The notes: generated by a model not told the origin, from the sequence alone. A stretch of DNA of 5,600 bases from Patescibacteria group bacterium (GCA_004296925.1 SCVI01000018.1:1-5600), one strand, 5' to 3'; positions 1 to 5,258 are shown, counted from the stretch's first letter. Made by a program: numbers and translations.

Positions 1-2
1 CG

Positions 3-182
3 CGTACCTCTGGCGGAACTATTAATGGTGGAATATTTTTGGCTCAATTTGCAGGTAATTTTAAGAGATGGGCTCACATTGATATAGCGCCACGCATGGA
101 GTCTATTCCCGAAGACATGCTCGGGAAAGGCGCGACAGGCACACCTGTTCGGTTACTTGTTCGGCTTATTGAACAAAGTTAA
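3..182 (+). CDS. Leucyl aminopeptidase (M17 family), C-terminal end, partial
   Basis: The reading frame is open from the left edge and ends at TAA (180-182), giving 59 residues of a C-terminus. It reads RTSGGTINGGIFLAQFAG, then WAHIDIAPRM, then GKGATGTPVRLL. This matches the end of M17 leucyl aminopeptidases (PepA/LAP), where a Gly-rich helix, a WAH-(L/I)-DIA strand and a final KGATG-x-PV-x-LL helix close the catalytic domain. The family is cytosolic, uses two metal ions and removes N-terminal residues from peptides. The metal-binding and catalytic residues lie upstream of the window, so activity cannot be judged. It converges on the membrane protein gene, with only 4 bases between the two stops. 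The family call is fairly secure; the exact member is not. Confidence 0.82.
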   Translation, partial: RTSGGTINGGIFLAQFAGNFKRWAHIDIAPRMESIPEDMLGKGATGTPVRLLVRLIEQS

Positions 183-186
183 AATT

Positions 187-786
187 TCAATTTAAAAATT
201 TTGCTACAGGACGAGGAATACTCTGTCTTTTAAAGTAAATAATTCCAAGTAACAAGACGTTGGCGATTACAGTCATTCCAACGTACGTGAGGGTGAGAAA
301 GTTGTAACTTGAGAGTGAAGCAATAGTAAAGAGTGGCGCGAGTGTAAAAAGTGTCCATGTAGATATTGGTTCGCTCCACGGCTCCACAAGCGATTTTCGC
401 ATGCTCGGTATATAACCAATTGCATCAATGATGGTCACAAGCGCTAATGCAATATATGGATTATTAAATAACCACCATATCCCAATAGCGATAAGTGCGC
501 CTATAAGAGCGATGGTATCAGAGCGGGTAATATTTTTTGTGCCGTAGAAAAGCGAGAAAATAAAAATAACGAAAGTCATTCCGAAACCAATACTGAGTGC
601 GAGCGCTCCGTACTCTCCTCCCCCAATCCATGCACCCAAGGCCGCTGTGCCCACTGAGAGTGTCCAAATAAGCCACGTGTAGACGTGTGGATGGGTTTTA
701 CCGCGAATCATCCCTACAATGTAAGGAATCATTCCTACGGCACTTAGAAGCGTGCTTACCACAGCGAATACGAGTTTTATTTCCAT
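187..786 (-). CDS. Seven-helix PQ-loop/SWEET-like membrane protein
   Basis: This is a 199-residue, very hydrophobic protein starting at ATG (784-786). I see about seven membrane segments, near residues 4-26, 35-55, 60-82, 92-106, 110-127, 142-160 and 165-186. Two stretches resemble each other: residues 20-43 (IPYIVGMIRGK..HPHVYTWLIWTL) and 123-148 (IGYIPSMRKSL..SEPISTWTLFTL). Each has a Pro/Tyr-Ile at a helix end, a basic loop, then Ser/Thr-Trp entering the next helix. That is the layout of PQ-loop repeats (SWEET, SemiSWEET, KDEL-receptor-like families), with two halves joined by a linker helix. The canonical Pro-Gln pair is not present, so the assignment is by topology. The substrate is unknown; small-solute transport is only inference. 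It is the last gene of the trpS-aspS cluster, starting 12 bases after the aspS stop, with no clear Shine-Dalgarno site. Confidence 0.7.
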   Translation of the reverse strand: MEIKLVFAVVSTLLSAVGMIPYIVGMIRGKTHPHVYTWLIWTLSVGTAALGAWIGGGEYGALALSIGFGMTFVIFIFSLFYGTKNITRSDTIALIGALIAIGIWWLFNNPYIALALVTIIDAIGYIPSMRKSLVEPWSEPISTWTLFTLAPLFTIASLSSYNFLTLTYVGMTVIANVLLLGIIYFKRQSIPRPVAKFLN

Positions 787-798
787 ATGTCAAAGGTT

Positions 799-2196
799 CT
801 ATTCAGGCCTTCTTTTTACTGAAAGTCCAAGCTCTACAAGTTGTTCAGGTGACAACTCTTTTGGTGCATTCATAACGGCAGTTTGTCCTCCGCGCGTCAT
901 TGGAAATGCTTGCACCTCTCTCAAATAATGTTCTCCTGTTAAGTTCATAACGCAGCGCTCAACACCAAGCGCAATACCTCCGTGTGGAGGAGTTCCGTAC
1001 TTGAATGCTTCCAACATATGCCCTATTCGTGCCTCAATCTCCTCTTCACTGTTACCCATAACCTTGTATGTTGCCTTCAAAATTTCAGGAGTGTGCGCAC
1101 GAATAGAACCACCACCGGTTTCGAATCCGTTACAAACAAGGTCGTATTGCGTAGTAAGTATGTCGCCAATATTTTCTCCCTTCATAAGCCATTCCACATG
1201 TTCAGGGATAGGCATTGAGAATGGATTATGAGTAAATGTCCATTTTCCATTATCCGTCTTTTCAAAGAACGGGAAATGAATCACCCACGCGTATGCAAGC
1301 ACGCCCGTCTTCTTTTCCTCTTCAGTGCGGAGATCAAATTTATCTGCGCCATATTTTTCAATCGCATCCTTATATGAAATGCGTGGAAACGGTTTTTCTT
1401 TAATGCTGTGGCCCATGCTTTCTGCAACAGCAATCATCATTTCTTCAGTAGTGCGCATCACGTCTTCCATTTCAACAAAGGACATTTCAATGTCTATTTG
1501 TGTATGTTCAAATCCCCTGTCTGCGCGCAAGTCCTCATCGCGAACTGCGCGAGCTGTTTGAAAATAGCGTTCAAATCCGCCGACCATTAGTAATTGCTTG
1601 TATTGTTGAGGAGATTGCGGAAGCGCATAAAATTTTCCTGGATGAATTCTGGAAGGTACTACAAAGTCGCGCGAACCCTCTGGAGTGGACTCCGTGAGAA
1701 GCGGAGTTTCAATTTCAGTAAAGTCTTGCGAAAACAAATGTTCACGAATTTTTTGTACGAAAGTTGAGCGTGTTTTAATGTTTTTTTGAAGTCTCTCAGT
1801 ACGCAAATCAAGATAACGATATTTAAGACGAACCTGCTCATCAATGAGCTCCGTATCTTCAGTAAGATCAAATGGAGGGGTTTCTGCTTCTTGGAGTACA
1901 GTTACTTCCGTAATTTCAATTTCGATATCTCCAGTAGGCCATTCCACCTTTACCATTTTAGGAGGGCGTTTATTTACTAGACCTTTGATTTCTACCACCC
2001 ATTCAGAACGAAGTGTCGAGGTTATAGCATGCGCTTCTTCGTGGTTAGGAAGAGCAACCATCTGCACCATGCCTGACCTGTCGCGTAAATCAATGAAAAT
2101 AAGTTTTCCATGGTCGCGACGTACCGCTACCCATCCTCGAAGCATCACTTCTTCTCCTACCTTTCCGTGTAAATTCTTAATAAGAGTTCGTTCCAT
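799..2196 (-). CDS. aspS: Aspartyl-tRNA synthetase, compact form without the GAD insertion domain
   Basis: This class II synthetase attaches aspartate to tRNA in the cytosol. With the ATG start (2194-2196) it has 465 residues. Residues 1 to about 105 form the OB-fold anticodon domain (RGWVAVRRDHGKLIFIDLRDR at 20-40). Motif 1 lies near 158-166 (FTEIETPLL region), the aspartate site QSPQQYKQLLM at 194-204, motif 2 RDEDLRADR at 219-227 followed by TQIDIEMSF, and motif 3 GIALGVER at 407-414. Bacterial AspRS is usually about 580-600 residues and has a GAD domain of over 100 residues. Here KYGADKFDLR (281-290) is followed after about 12 residues by AWVIHFPFFE (303-312), so that domain is absent. 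His29 in RRDHGK matches the form linked to non-discriminating AspRS. A TTG at 2203-2205 would add three residues, but MERTLI is the more family-like start. No Shine-Dalgarno is visible; the start lies 12 bases after the trpS stop, suggesting an operon. Confidence 0.96.
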   Translation of the reverse strand: MERTLIKNLHGKVGEEVMLRGWVAVRRDHGKLIFIDLRDRSGMVQMVALPNHEEAHAITSTLRSEWVVEIKGLVNKRPPKMVKVEWPTGDIEIEITEVTVLQEAETPPFDLTEDTELIDEQVRLKYRYLDLRTERLQKNIKTRSTFVQKIREHLFSQDFTEIETPLLTESTPEGSRDFVVPSRIHPGKFYALPQSPQQYKQLLMVGGFERYFQTARAVRDEDLRADRGFEHTQIDIEMSFVEMEDVMRTTEEMMIAVAESMGHSIKEKPFPRISYKDAIEKYGADKFDLRTEEEKKTGVLAYAWVIHFPFFEKTDNGKWTFTHNPFSMPIPEHVEWLMKGENIGDILTTQYDLVCNGFETGGGSIRAHTPEILKATYKVMGNSEEEIEARIGHMLEAFKYGTPPHGGIALGVERCVMNLTGEHYLREVQAFPMTRGGQTAVMNAPKELSPEQLVELGLSVKRRPE

Positions 2197-2208
2197 ATGA
2201 CTCAAAGA

Positions 2209-3180
2209 TTATACAGTAACACCAATATTCTTTCTGACCTCAATCATTTTAGCGGAGGCAATTACTCGCGCACGCTCACCACCTTCTTTAATTATATTTC
2301 GTACCTCGTCATCAGAAAGCGCTTCACGTTTTTCTCTCATAGGAGTAATCAGACTGAGAATATTTTGCACCAGAATATCCTTTGACTCTTTGTAGCCTAT
2401 ATTCCCCTCACGATATCTATTAGTGAGATCGGCGATGTCGTTCTGACTAAATTGGGTGTGAAGCGCAAACGTAACGTCAGTCTCCGTGTTGAGCGGTGTG
2501 CCTGCAGGAGTCGAATCAGTCACGATTTTCATGACCGCAGCACGTACCTCGTCATCGGTACCAAAAAGTGGAATGGTGTTGTTATAGCTTTTACTCATCT
2601 TTTTTCCATCAGTTCCAGGAAGCGTTGCAGAAGATTCAAGAATTCTTTCTTTCGGCTCGATGAAAGTTTGTCCGAAGGCAGTATTGAATTTACTTGCAGC
2701 TTCGCGCGCGTACTCAATATGTTGACGTTGGTCTTCTCCGACAGGAACCACAGCAGTGTCATAAAGCAAGATGTCCGAAGCCATAAGCATCGGATATGTA
2801 AAAAGACCAGCGTTCGCCTCCAATCCCTTTGCTACCTTATCTTTGTAAGCATGCGACTGCATCAAAAACGGAACAGTTACTAAACAGTTAAATATCCATG
2901 CGAGTTCCGTGTGCTCAGGAACATCTGATTGCTTGAAAAGTATCGCTTTCTTAGGATCGAGCCCTACTGCGATGTAGTCTTTTGCAACATCAAGGGTGTT
3001 TCGCGCAAGTTCTTTAGGGTTCTTTAGTGAGGTAAGTGCGTGGTAGTCAGCAATCATTAAAAGACTGTCATAGTCTTCGTAAAGCTCTAAGAATGGCTTT
3101 AATGCGCCCATATAGTTACCCACATGAAGCACGCCAGATGATTGGATCCCCGTGAGAAGTCGTTTCTTACTGCTTAGCAT
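2209..3180 (-). CDS. trpS: Tryptophanyl-tRNA synthetase, full length
   Basis: This class I synthetase activates tryptophan and charges tRNA-Trp in the cytosol. The protein has 323 residues, the usual bacterial length of about 330, and starts at ATG (3178-3180). The N-terminal GIQSSGVLHVGNYMGAL (11-27) holds the HIGH-type motif as HVGN (19-22). MIADYHALT (42-50), YPMLMASDILLY (129-140) and VGEDQRQHIE (147-156) are family signatures of the Rossmann fold that bind tryptophan and ATP. The KMSKS motif is intact (194-198), and the helical anticodon-binding C-terminus is complete. It is the first gene of the probable trpS-aspS-membrane protein operon. The first ~159 codons are repeated at 4217-4690 in the same orientation, in a chimeric gene. 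This copy should be the working enzyme. Confidence 0.97.
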   Translation of the reverse strand: MLSSKKRLLTGIQSSGVLHVGNYMGALKPFLELYEDYDSLLMIADYHALTSLKNPKELARNTLDVAKDYIAVGLDPKKAILFKQSDVPEHTELAWIFNCLVTVPFLMQSHAYKDKVAKGLEANAGLFTYPMLMASDILLYDTAVVPVGEDQRQHIEYAREAASKFNTAFGQTFIEPKERILESSATLPGTDGKKMSKSYNNTIPLFGTDDEVRAAVMKIVTDSTPAGTPLNTETDVTFALHTQFSQNDIADLTNRYREGNIGYKESKDILVQNILSLITPMREKREALSDDEVRNIIKEGGERARVIASAKMIEVRKNIGVTV

Positions 3181-3201
3181 TCGTCAATAATAGCAGAAAA
3201 T
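2707..3201 (-). repeat. Direct repeat unit A: 5' part of trpS plus 21 upstream bases
   Basis: This segment aligns without any insertion or deletion to 4217-4711 (offset 1510) in the same orientation. By hand I counted about 87 mismatches over the 470 aligned coding bases (2711-3180), roughly 81-82% identity, while 21 of 21 upstream bases match. Most mismatches fall at third codon positions. The left limit is approximate because the protein similarity ends at about codon 159. Confidence 0.85.
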
Positions 3202-3242
3202 CCTTCATTCTCTACCACAGATTGCACTCCTCTAAATATCCA
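3174..3242 (-). pseudogene. Short open frame overlapping the trpS start, possible tail of a lost upstream gene
   Basis: A 22-codon open frame follows a TAA stop and ends with TAA at 3174-3176, overlapping the trpS start by 7 bases (ATGCTAA). It reads WIFRGVQSVVENEGFSAIIDEC, which looks protein-like, but I do not recognise it. An overlap of this kind is typical of neighbours in an operon, so it may be the 3' end of a gene that once preceded trpS. A GTG after a GAGG could also start a 14-codon peptide. That peptide has no Trp codon, so it does not look like an attenuation leader. The part encoding FSAIIDE is the 21 bases shared with the second trpS copy. Chance openness is quite possible at this length. 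Confidence 0.2.
3187..3195 (-). promoter_or_regulatory. Possible extended -10 element upstream of trpS (leaderless start)
   Basis: Read on the minus strand the bases are TGCTATTAT, one mismatch from the extended -10 consensus TGnTATAAT. Only 6 bases separate it from the trpS ATG, so transcription would start at or next to the start codon, giving a leaderless mRNA. This fits the lack of a Shine-Dalgarno site. No good -35 hexamer is seen at 16-18 bases upstream. The element lies inside the 21 bases conserved before both trpS copies, which supports function but could also reflect recent copying. Confidence 0.3.
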
Positions 3243-3248
3243 TTATGT

Positions 3249-3392
3249 TCAATTTAGCAAGGGAATTTCAAGAGTGAATGTAGAACCCTTCCCTACCCCC
3301 TCTGATGTTGCTGTAACGGTGCCGTTGTGTGCAAGGATGTGGGATTTTGTAATATAAAGTCCTACGCCAGTCGAGGCCGGATTAATCCAGTC
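3249..3392 (-). pseudogene. Sensor histidine kinase, 3' remnant (HATPase_c G2 box)
   Basis: The minus strand encodes 47 residues ending at TGA (3249-3251). The recognisable part is GVGLYITKSHILAHNGTV, then EGVGKGSTFTLEIPLLN. This is the end of the ATP-binding (HATPase_c) domain of sensor histidine kinases: the Gly-rich G2-type box GxGLxI, a helix ending A-x-x-G-T, and the closing G-K-G-S-T-F-x-x-x-x-P strand. Everything upstream is missing: no dimerisation His box, no N box and no start codon. An in-frame TAA at 3393-3395 closes the frame, and kinase-like sequence fades just beyond residue 8. It is a non-functional gene fragment. It shows that a larger gene was cut here, probably by the rearrangement that built the 3202-4220 island. 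Confidence 0.75.
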
Positions 3393-3435
3393 TTAATAGA
3401 CTTCTGGCGCATATGTTTTAAAATATCTTTTATAG

Positions 3436-3459
3436 TAGAATTGTAATACTCCAATTCTA
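3436..3459. promoter_or_regulatory. Perfect 8-bp inverted repeat before the kinase gene, possible operator
   Basis: TAGAATTG (3436-3443) and CAATTCTA (3452-3459) are exact reverse complements separated by 8 bases (TAATACTC). The repeat ends 12 bases before the ATG of the P-loop kinase gene. TAGAAT in the left arm also resembles a -10 hexamer (one mismatch from TATAAT). The dyad could be an operator for a dimeric repressor or an mRNA hairpin over the 5' leader. No T-run follows on the plus strand, so a terminator is unlikely. The arms are AT-rich, so chance is possible. Confidence 0.4.
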
Positions 3460-3471
3460 GTTCTTAACAAC

Positions 3472-4032
3472 ATGATGAAAATTGATAAAAAAATCATAGA
3501 AAAAATTCAATCACTGGATACTCCAACCATTATAAGTATTTCCGGTTTTGGAGGCTCTGGTAAATCGACTTTTGCAAAACTGCTCGGAAGTGAGATTCAG
3601 GCTCCAGTTATTTGTGTCGATTCTTTTTCTAGAGATAGCTCTGCAAGTTCTCTATGGGACTCCATGGATTTTGAACGTTTAAAGAAAGAAGTTCTACTCC
3701 CATTTATAAATGGAGAAAATCCTATTTTTCATGGGCATTATGACTCAAAACTAGAGGCTTTCATAAAGGATATTCGAGTAGAGCATCGTGACCGACTTAT
3801 CATAGAAGGTGTGGGTCTTTTCCGACCTGAACTGATGAATTATTTCAGTTATACAATTTGGATCGACTGCCCTTTAGAGGAAGCGATAGAACGAGGTATA
3901 AAGCGAGACAGAGAAATTCATAAAAATCCACAAGATGAAAAATGGAACGGTGTGTGGAAAAAGAACGATCTAGAATATTTCGAATCTTTCAATCCGAAAA
4001 CAAACGCAGATTTGGTTGTTGATAATTACTAA
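3472..4032 (+). CDS. Uridine-kinase-like P-loop NTPase
   Basis: The 186-residue protein has a clear Walker A motif, GFGGSGKST (25-33), after a hydrophobic strand TIISIS. Next come VICVDSF with Asp50, where uridine kinases carry the catalytic Asp (usually DDF/DxF), then DFERLKKEVLLPF (66-78). LIIEGV (109-114) is the Walker B-type strand, IWIDCP (129-134) follows, and RGIKRDRE (141-148) is an Arg-rich LID. This order matches the small uridine kinase/AAA-type proteins that phosphorylate nucleosides or related small molecules with ATP in the cytosol. The exact substrate is not readable. ATG at 3472 and ATG at 3475 are both possible starts, and no Shine-Dalgarno is visible. The gene appears complete. 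It is visibly more AT-rich than its neighbours, stands alone between broken genes, and converges on the chimeric gene with a 4-base gap, suggesting acquired DNA. Confidence 0.82.
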   Translation: MMKIDKKIIEKIQSLDTPTIISISGFGGSGKSTFAKLLGSEIQAPVICVDSFSRDSSASSLWDSMDFERLKKEVLLPFINGENPIFHGHYDSKLEAFIKDIRVEHRDRLIIEGVGLFRPELMNYFSYTIWIDCPLEEAIERGIKRDREIHKNPQDEKWNGVWKKNDLEYFESFNPKTNADLVVDNY

Positions 4033-4036
4033 AAAA

Positions 4037-4690
4037 CTATCTTAAATGTTTTTCTATTACCTTGAAGAATTCCCTCGATGGCTCTCTTCCAATTTCTTTA
4101 AACAATTCCTCATAAAAGCCTGGAAACGTATTAACGTCGATGATAATGGGTTTTCCATTATGCCAAATCATATCAAATCCAAGTATATCAATATTCAAGA
4201 TACGGGCAGCTTTTAGTGCATATTCTATGTGTTGGCGCTGGTCCTCTCCAACAGGAACCACAGCAGTGTCGTAGAGCAAAATGTCAGACGCCATGAGCAT
4301 CGGATATGTAAATAACCCAGCATTCGCCTCGAGTCCTTTCGCTACCTTATCCTTGTATGCATGGGATTGCATAAGAAACGGTACGGTAACGAGACAGTTA
4401 AATATCCACGCGAGTTCCGTGTGTTCAGGAACATCTGACTGTTTAAAAAGGATTGCTTTGGAAGGATCAAGTCCTATCGCTAGATAGTCTTTTGCAACAT
4501 CGAGGGTGTTTCGAGCGAGTTCTTTAGGATTCTTAAGTGAGGTAAGGGCATGGTAGTCAGCAATCATTAAAAGGCTGTCATGTTCTTCGTATAGCTCTAA
4601 AAAAGGTTTTAGCGCTCCCATGTAGTTGCCCACATGTAATGCCCCTGATGATTGGATACCTGTAAGAAGACGCTTCTTAGATGCGGACAT
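4037..4690 (-). CDS. Chimeric gene: TrpRS N-terminal half fused to an ATP-grasp C-terminal tail
   Basis: The frame starts at ATG (4688-4690) and encodes 217 residues. Residues 1-159 are TrpRS, with HVGN (19-22), MIADYHALT, YPMLMASDILLY and VGEDQRQHIEYA, differing from the full TrpRS at only about 8 positions. From residue 160 the sequence changes to AARILNIDILGFDMIW, then KPIIIDVNTFPGFYEE. This is the last part of an ATP-grasp ligase/kinase of the RimK, D-Ala-D-Ala ligase or ITPK kind, with putative metal-binding Asp173, Asp185 and Asn187. The KMSKS loop and anticodon-binding helices of TrpRS are absent, as is the nucleotide-binding first half of ATP-grasp, so neither parent activity is expected. 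The frame is open through the junction with no stop or frameshift. The 21 bases upstream are identical to those before trpS. It could be an expressed fusion, a fossil of recombination or an assembly join. Confidence 0.85.
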   Translation of the reverse strand: MSASKKRLLTGIQSSGALHVGNYMGALKPFLELYEEHDSLLMIADYHALTSLKNPKELARNTLDVAKDYLAIGLDPSKAILFKQSDVPEHTELAWIFNCLVTVPFLMQSHAYKDKVAKGLEANAGLFTYPMLMASDILLYDTAVVPVGEDQRQHIEYALKAARILNIDILGFDMIWHNGKPIIIDVNTFPGFYEELFKEIGREPSREFFKVIEKHLR

Positions 4691-4711
4691 TCGTCAATAA
4701 TAGCAGAAAAT
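4217..4711 (-). repeat. Direct repeat unit B: second copy of the trpS 5' part
   Basis: This is the partner of the segment at 2707-3201. It ends on the coding side in the short stretch where TrpRS (EYAREAAS) gives way to the ATP-grasp tail (EYALKAAR). The two sequences still share GCTGC there, a possible microhomology at the join. Beyond 4711 there is no similarity to the sequence beyond 3201. Confidence 0.85.
4697..4705 (-). promoter_or_regulatory. Possible extended -10 element upstream of the chimeric gene
   Basis: The minus strand reads TGCTATTAT six bases before the ATG, identical in sequence and spacing to the element before trpS. If functional, the chimera would be expressed from a trpS-type leaderless promoter. 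No convincing -35 hexamer was found upstream. Confidence 0.27.
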
Positions 4712-4758
4712 AACTAGCAAATCGTCATCAGCTATATTCAACTCCCATATTCTTGTTT

Positions 4759-5133
4759 TTAGTACGAAGGCTCTAATTCTTGCTCCCGAGTGAGTATCCC
4801 AAGGCGTTTTTGCTCATTCCGTAATACCTCAACCTGTGCTGTTACCTGAGGAGGACAATCTCTTCTTACGGCGCCTGTGATACCACCTGCAATAGGTTCT
4901 CTATCGTGGAATAAATTGAGCACAATATCGACTGCTCGCTGACAAAGTAGTTCTTGGTTTGTGGGCCTCCCTTCGGATCGATCAACCCATGCCTGGATTC
5001 TCTGTGCTTCTTGTACCGGGGTTGCGGGACTCTGCGCCCACGCTTCCACAGGAAGCAACGCACTAAGAAACGCCAGTCCAGCAAGGAGAGGATTGGTCGT
5101 CCGGTGTTCACCTCGTTCCATATCTCTCTTCAC
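4759..5133 (-). CDS. Small exported protein with signal peptide, function unknown
   Basis: I do not recognise this family. With the GTG start (5131-5133) it has 124 residues. The N-terminus has a charged stretch (MKRDMERGEHR), a hydrophobic core LLAGLAFLSALLP (16-28) and a signal peptidase I-type site VEAWA|QS, predicting cleavage after residue 33. The mature part of about 91 residues is polar and probably helical, with two cysteines (64 and 93) that could form one disulfide, and a charged C-terminus. The start is set by a strong Shine-Dalgarno at 5138-5145: GGAGG lies 6 bases before GTG 5133 but only 3 bases before ATG 5134-5136, the other candidate. The frame stays open further upstream to a TTG at 5256, but that extension lacks signal peptide logic. 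The gene is divergent from the pilin-like gene, so it may share its surface role; that is inference. Confidence 0.62.
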   Translation of the reverse strand: MKRDMERGEHRTTNPLLAGLAFLSALLPVEAWAQSPATPVQEAQRIQAWVDRSEGRPTNQELLCQRAVDIVLNLFHDREPIAGGITGAVRRDCPPQVTAQVEVLRNEQKRLGILTREQELEPSY

Positions 5134-5137
5134 CATA

Positions 5138-5145
5138 CTCCTCCC
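5138..5145 (-). promoter_or_regulatory. Strong Shine-Dalgarno site for the exported protein
   Basis: The minus strand reads GGGAGGAG, the clearest ribosome binding site in the window. Spacing favours GTG (5131-5133) as the start over the overlapping ATG (5134-5136). The other genes here show no comparable site. Confidence 0.65.
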
Positions 5146-5232
5146 ATTAAAGAGGTCAAGAGGCCTCAAAAACCGTTGTGTATTAATGAACAGGTCACAC
5201 TCTATATCCTCTTCATGGGCTTCTTTCGTCGT

Positions 5233-5238
5233 TATACT
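5233..5238 (+). promoter_or_regulatory. Possible -10 box for the pilin-like gene
   Basis: TATACT, one mismatch from TATAAT, lies 20 bases before the ATG at 5259 and would give a leader of roughly 14 bases. The -35 region (TCTTCA at 5210-5215, 17-base spacing) is weak. No Shine-Dalgarno precedes the ATG. Confidence 0.35.
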
Positions 5239-5258
5239 AGGTATCAGTGTCTCCAACC

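Noticed and set aside
181..202. AAAATTT...AAATTTT inverted repeat between the two convergent stops
   Set aside because: The stem is pure A/T with no GC base pairs, too weak to claim as a terminator; AT-rich sequence makes it likely by chance.
1844..2200. 118-codon plus-strand open frame antisense to aspS
   Set aside because: It lies entirely opposite a conserved synthetase gene and its Ser/Arg-rich translation looks like a shadow.
2452..2883. 143-codon plus-strand open frame antisense to trpS
   Set aside because: Basic, Cys/Ser/Arg-rich composition without motifs; a shadow of trpS.
3174..3242. Trp-codon leader peptide (attenuator) before trpS
   Set aside because: The candidate short peptide has no Trp codon after its GTG, and no terminator/antiterminator hairpin pair with a T-run was found.
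4032..4053. AAAAAC...GTTTTT inverted repeat at the convergent ends of the kinase and chimeric genes
   Set aside because: Only one GC pair and a 10-base loop; it could be a weak bidirectional terminator but the support is too thin.
4866..5111. Alternative minus-strand open frame inside the exported protein gene, and long plus-strand frames at 4954-5323
   Set aside because: They have no signal peptide, recognisable motif or ribosome binding site, and overlap the frame that has a clear signal peptide and Shine-Dalgarno.
5137..5258. Promoter for the exported protein gene on the minus strand
   Set aside because: TTGACC (near 5151-5160) is too close to the Shine-Dalgarno site to be a -35, and no convincing -35/-10 pair was found.
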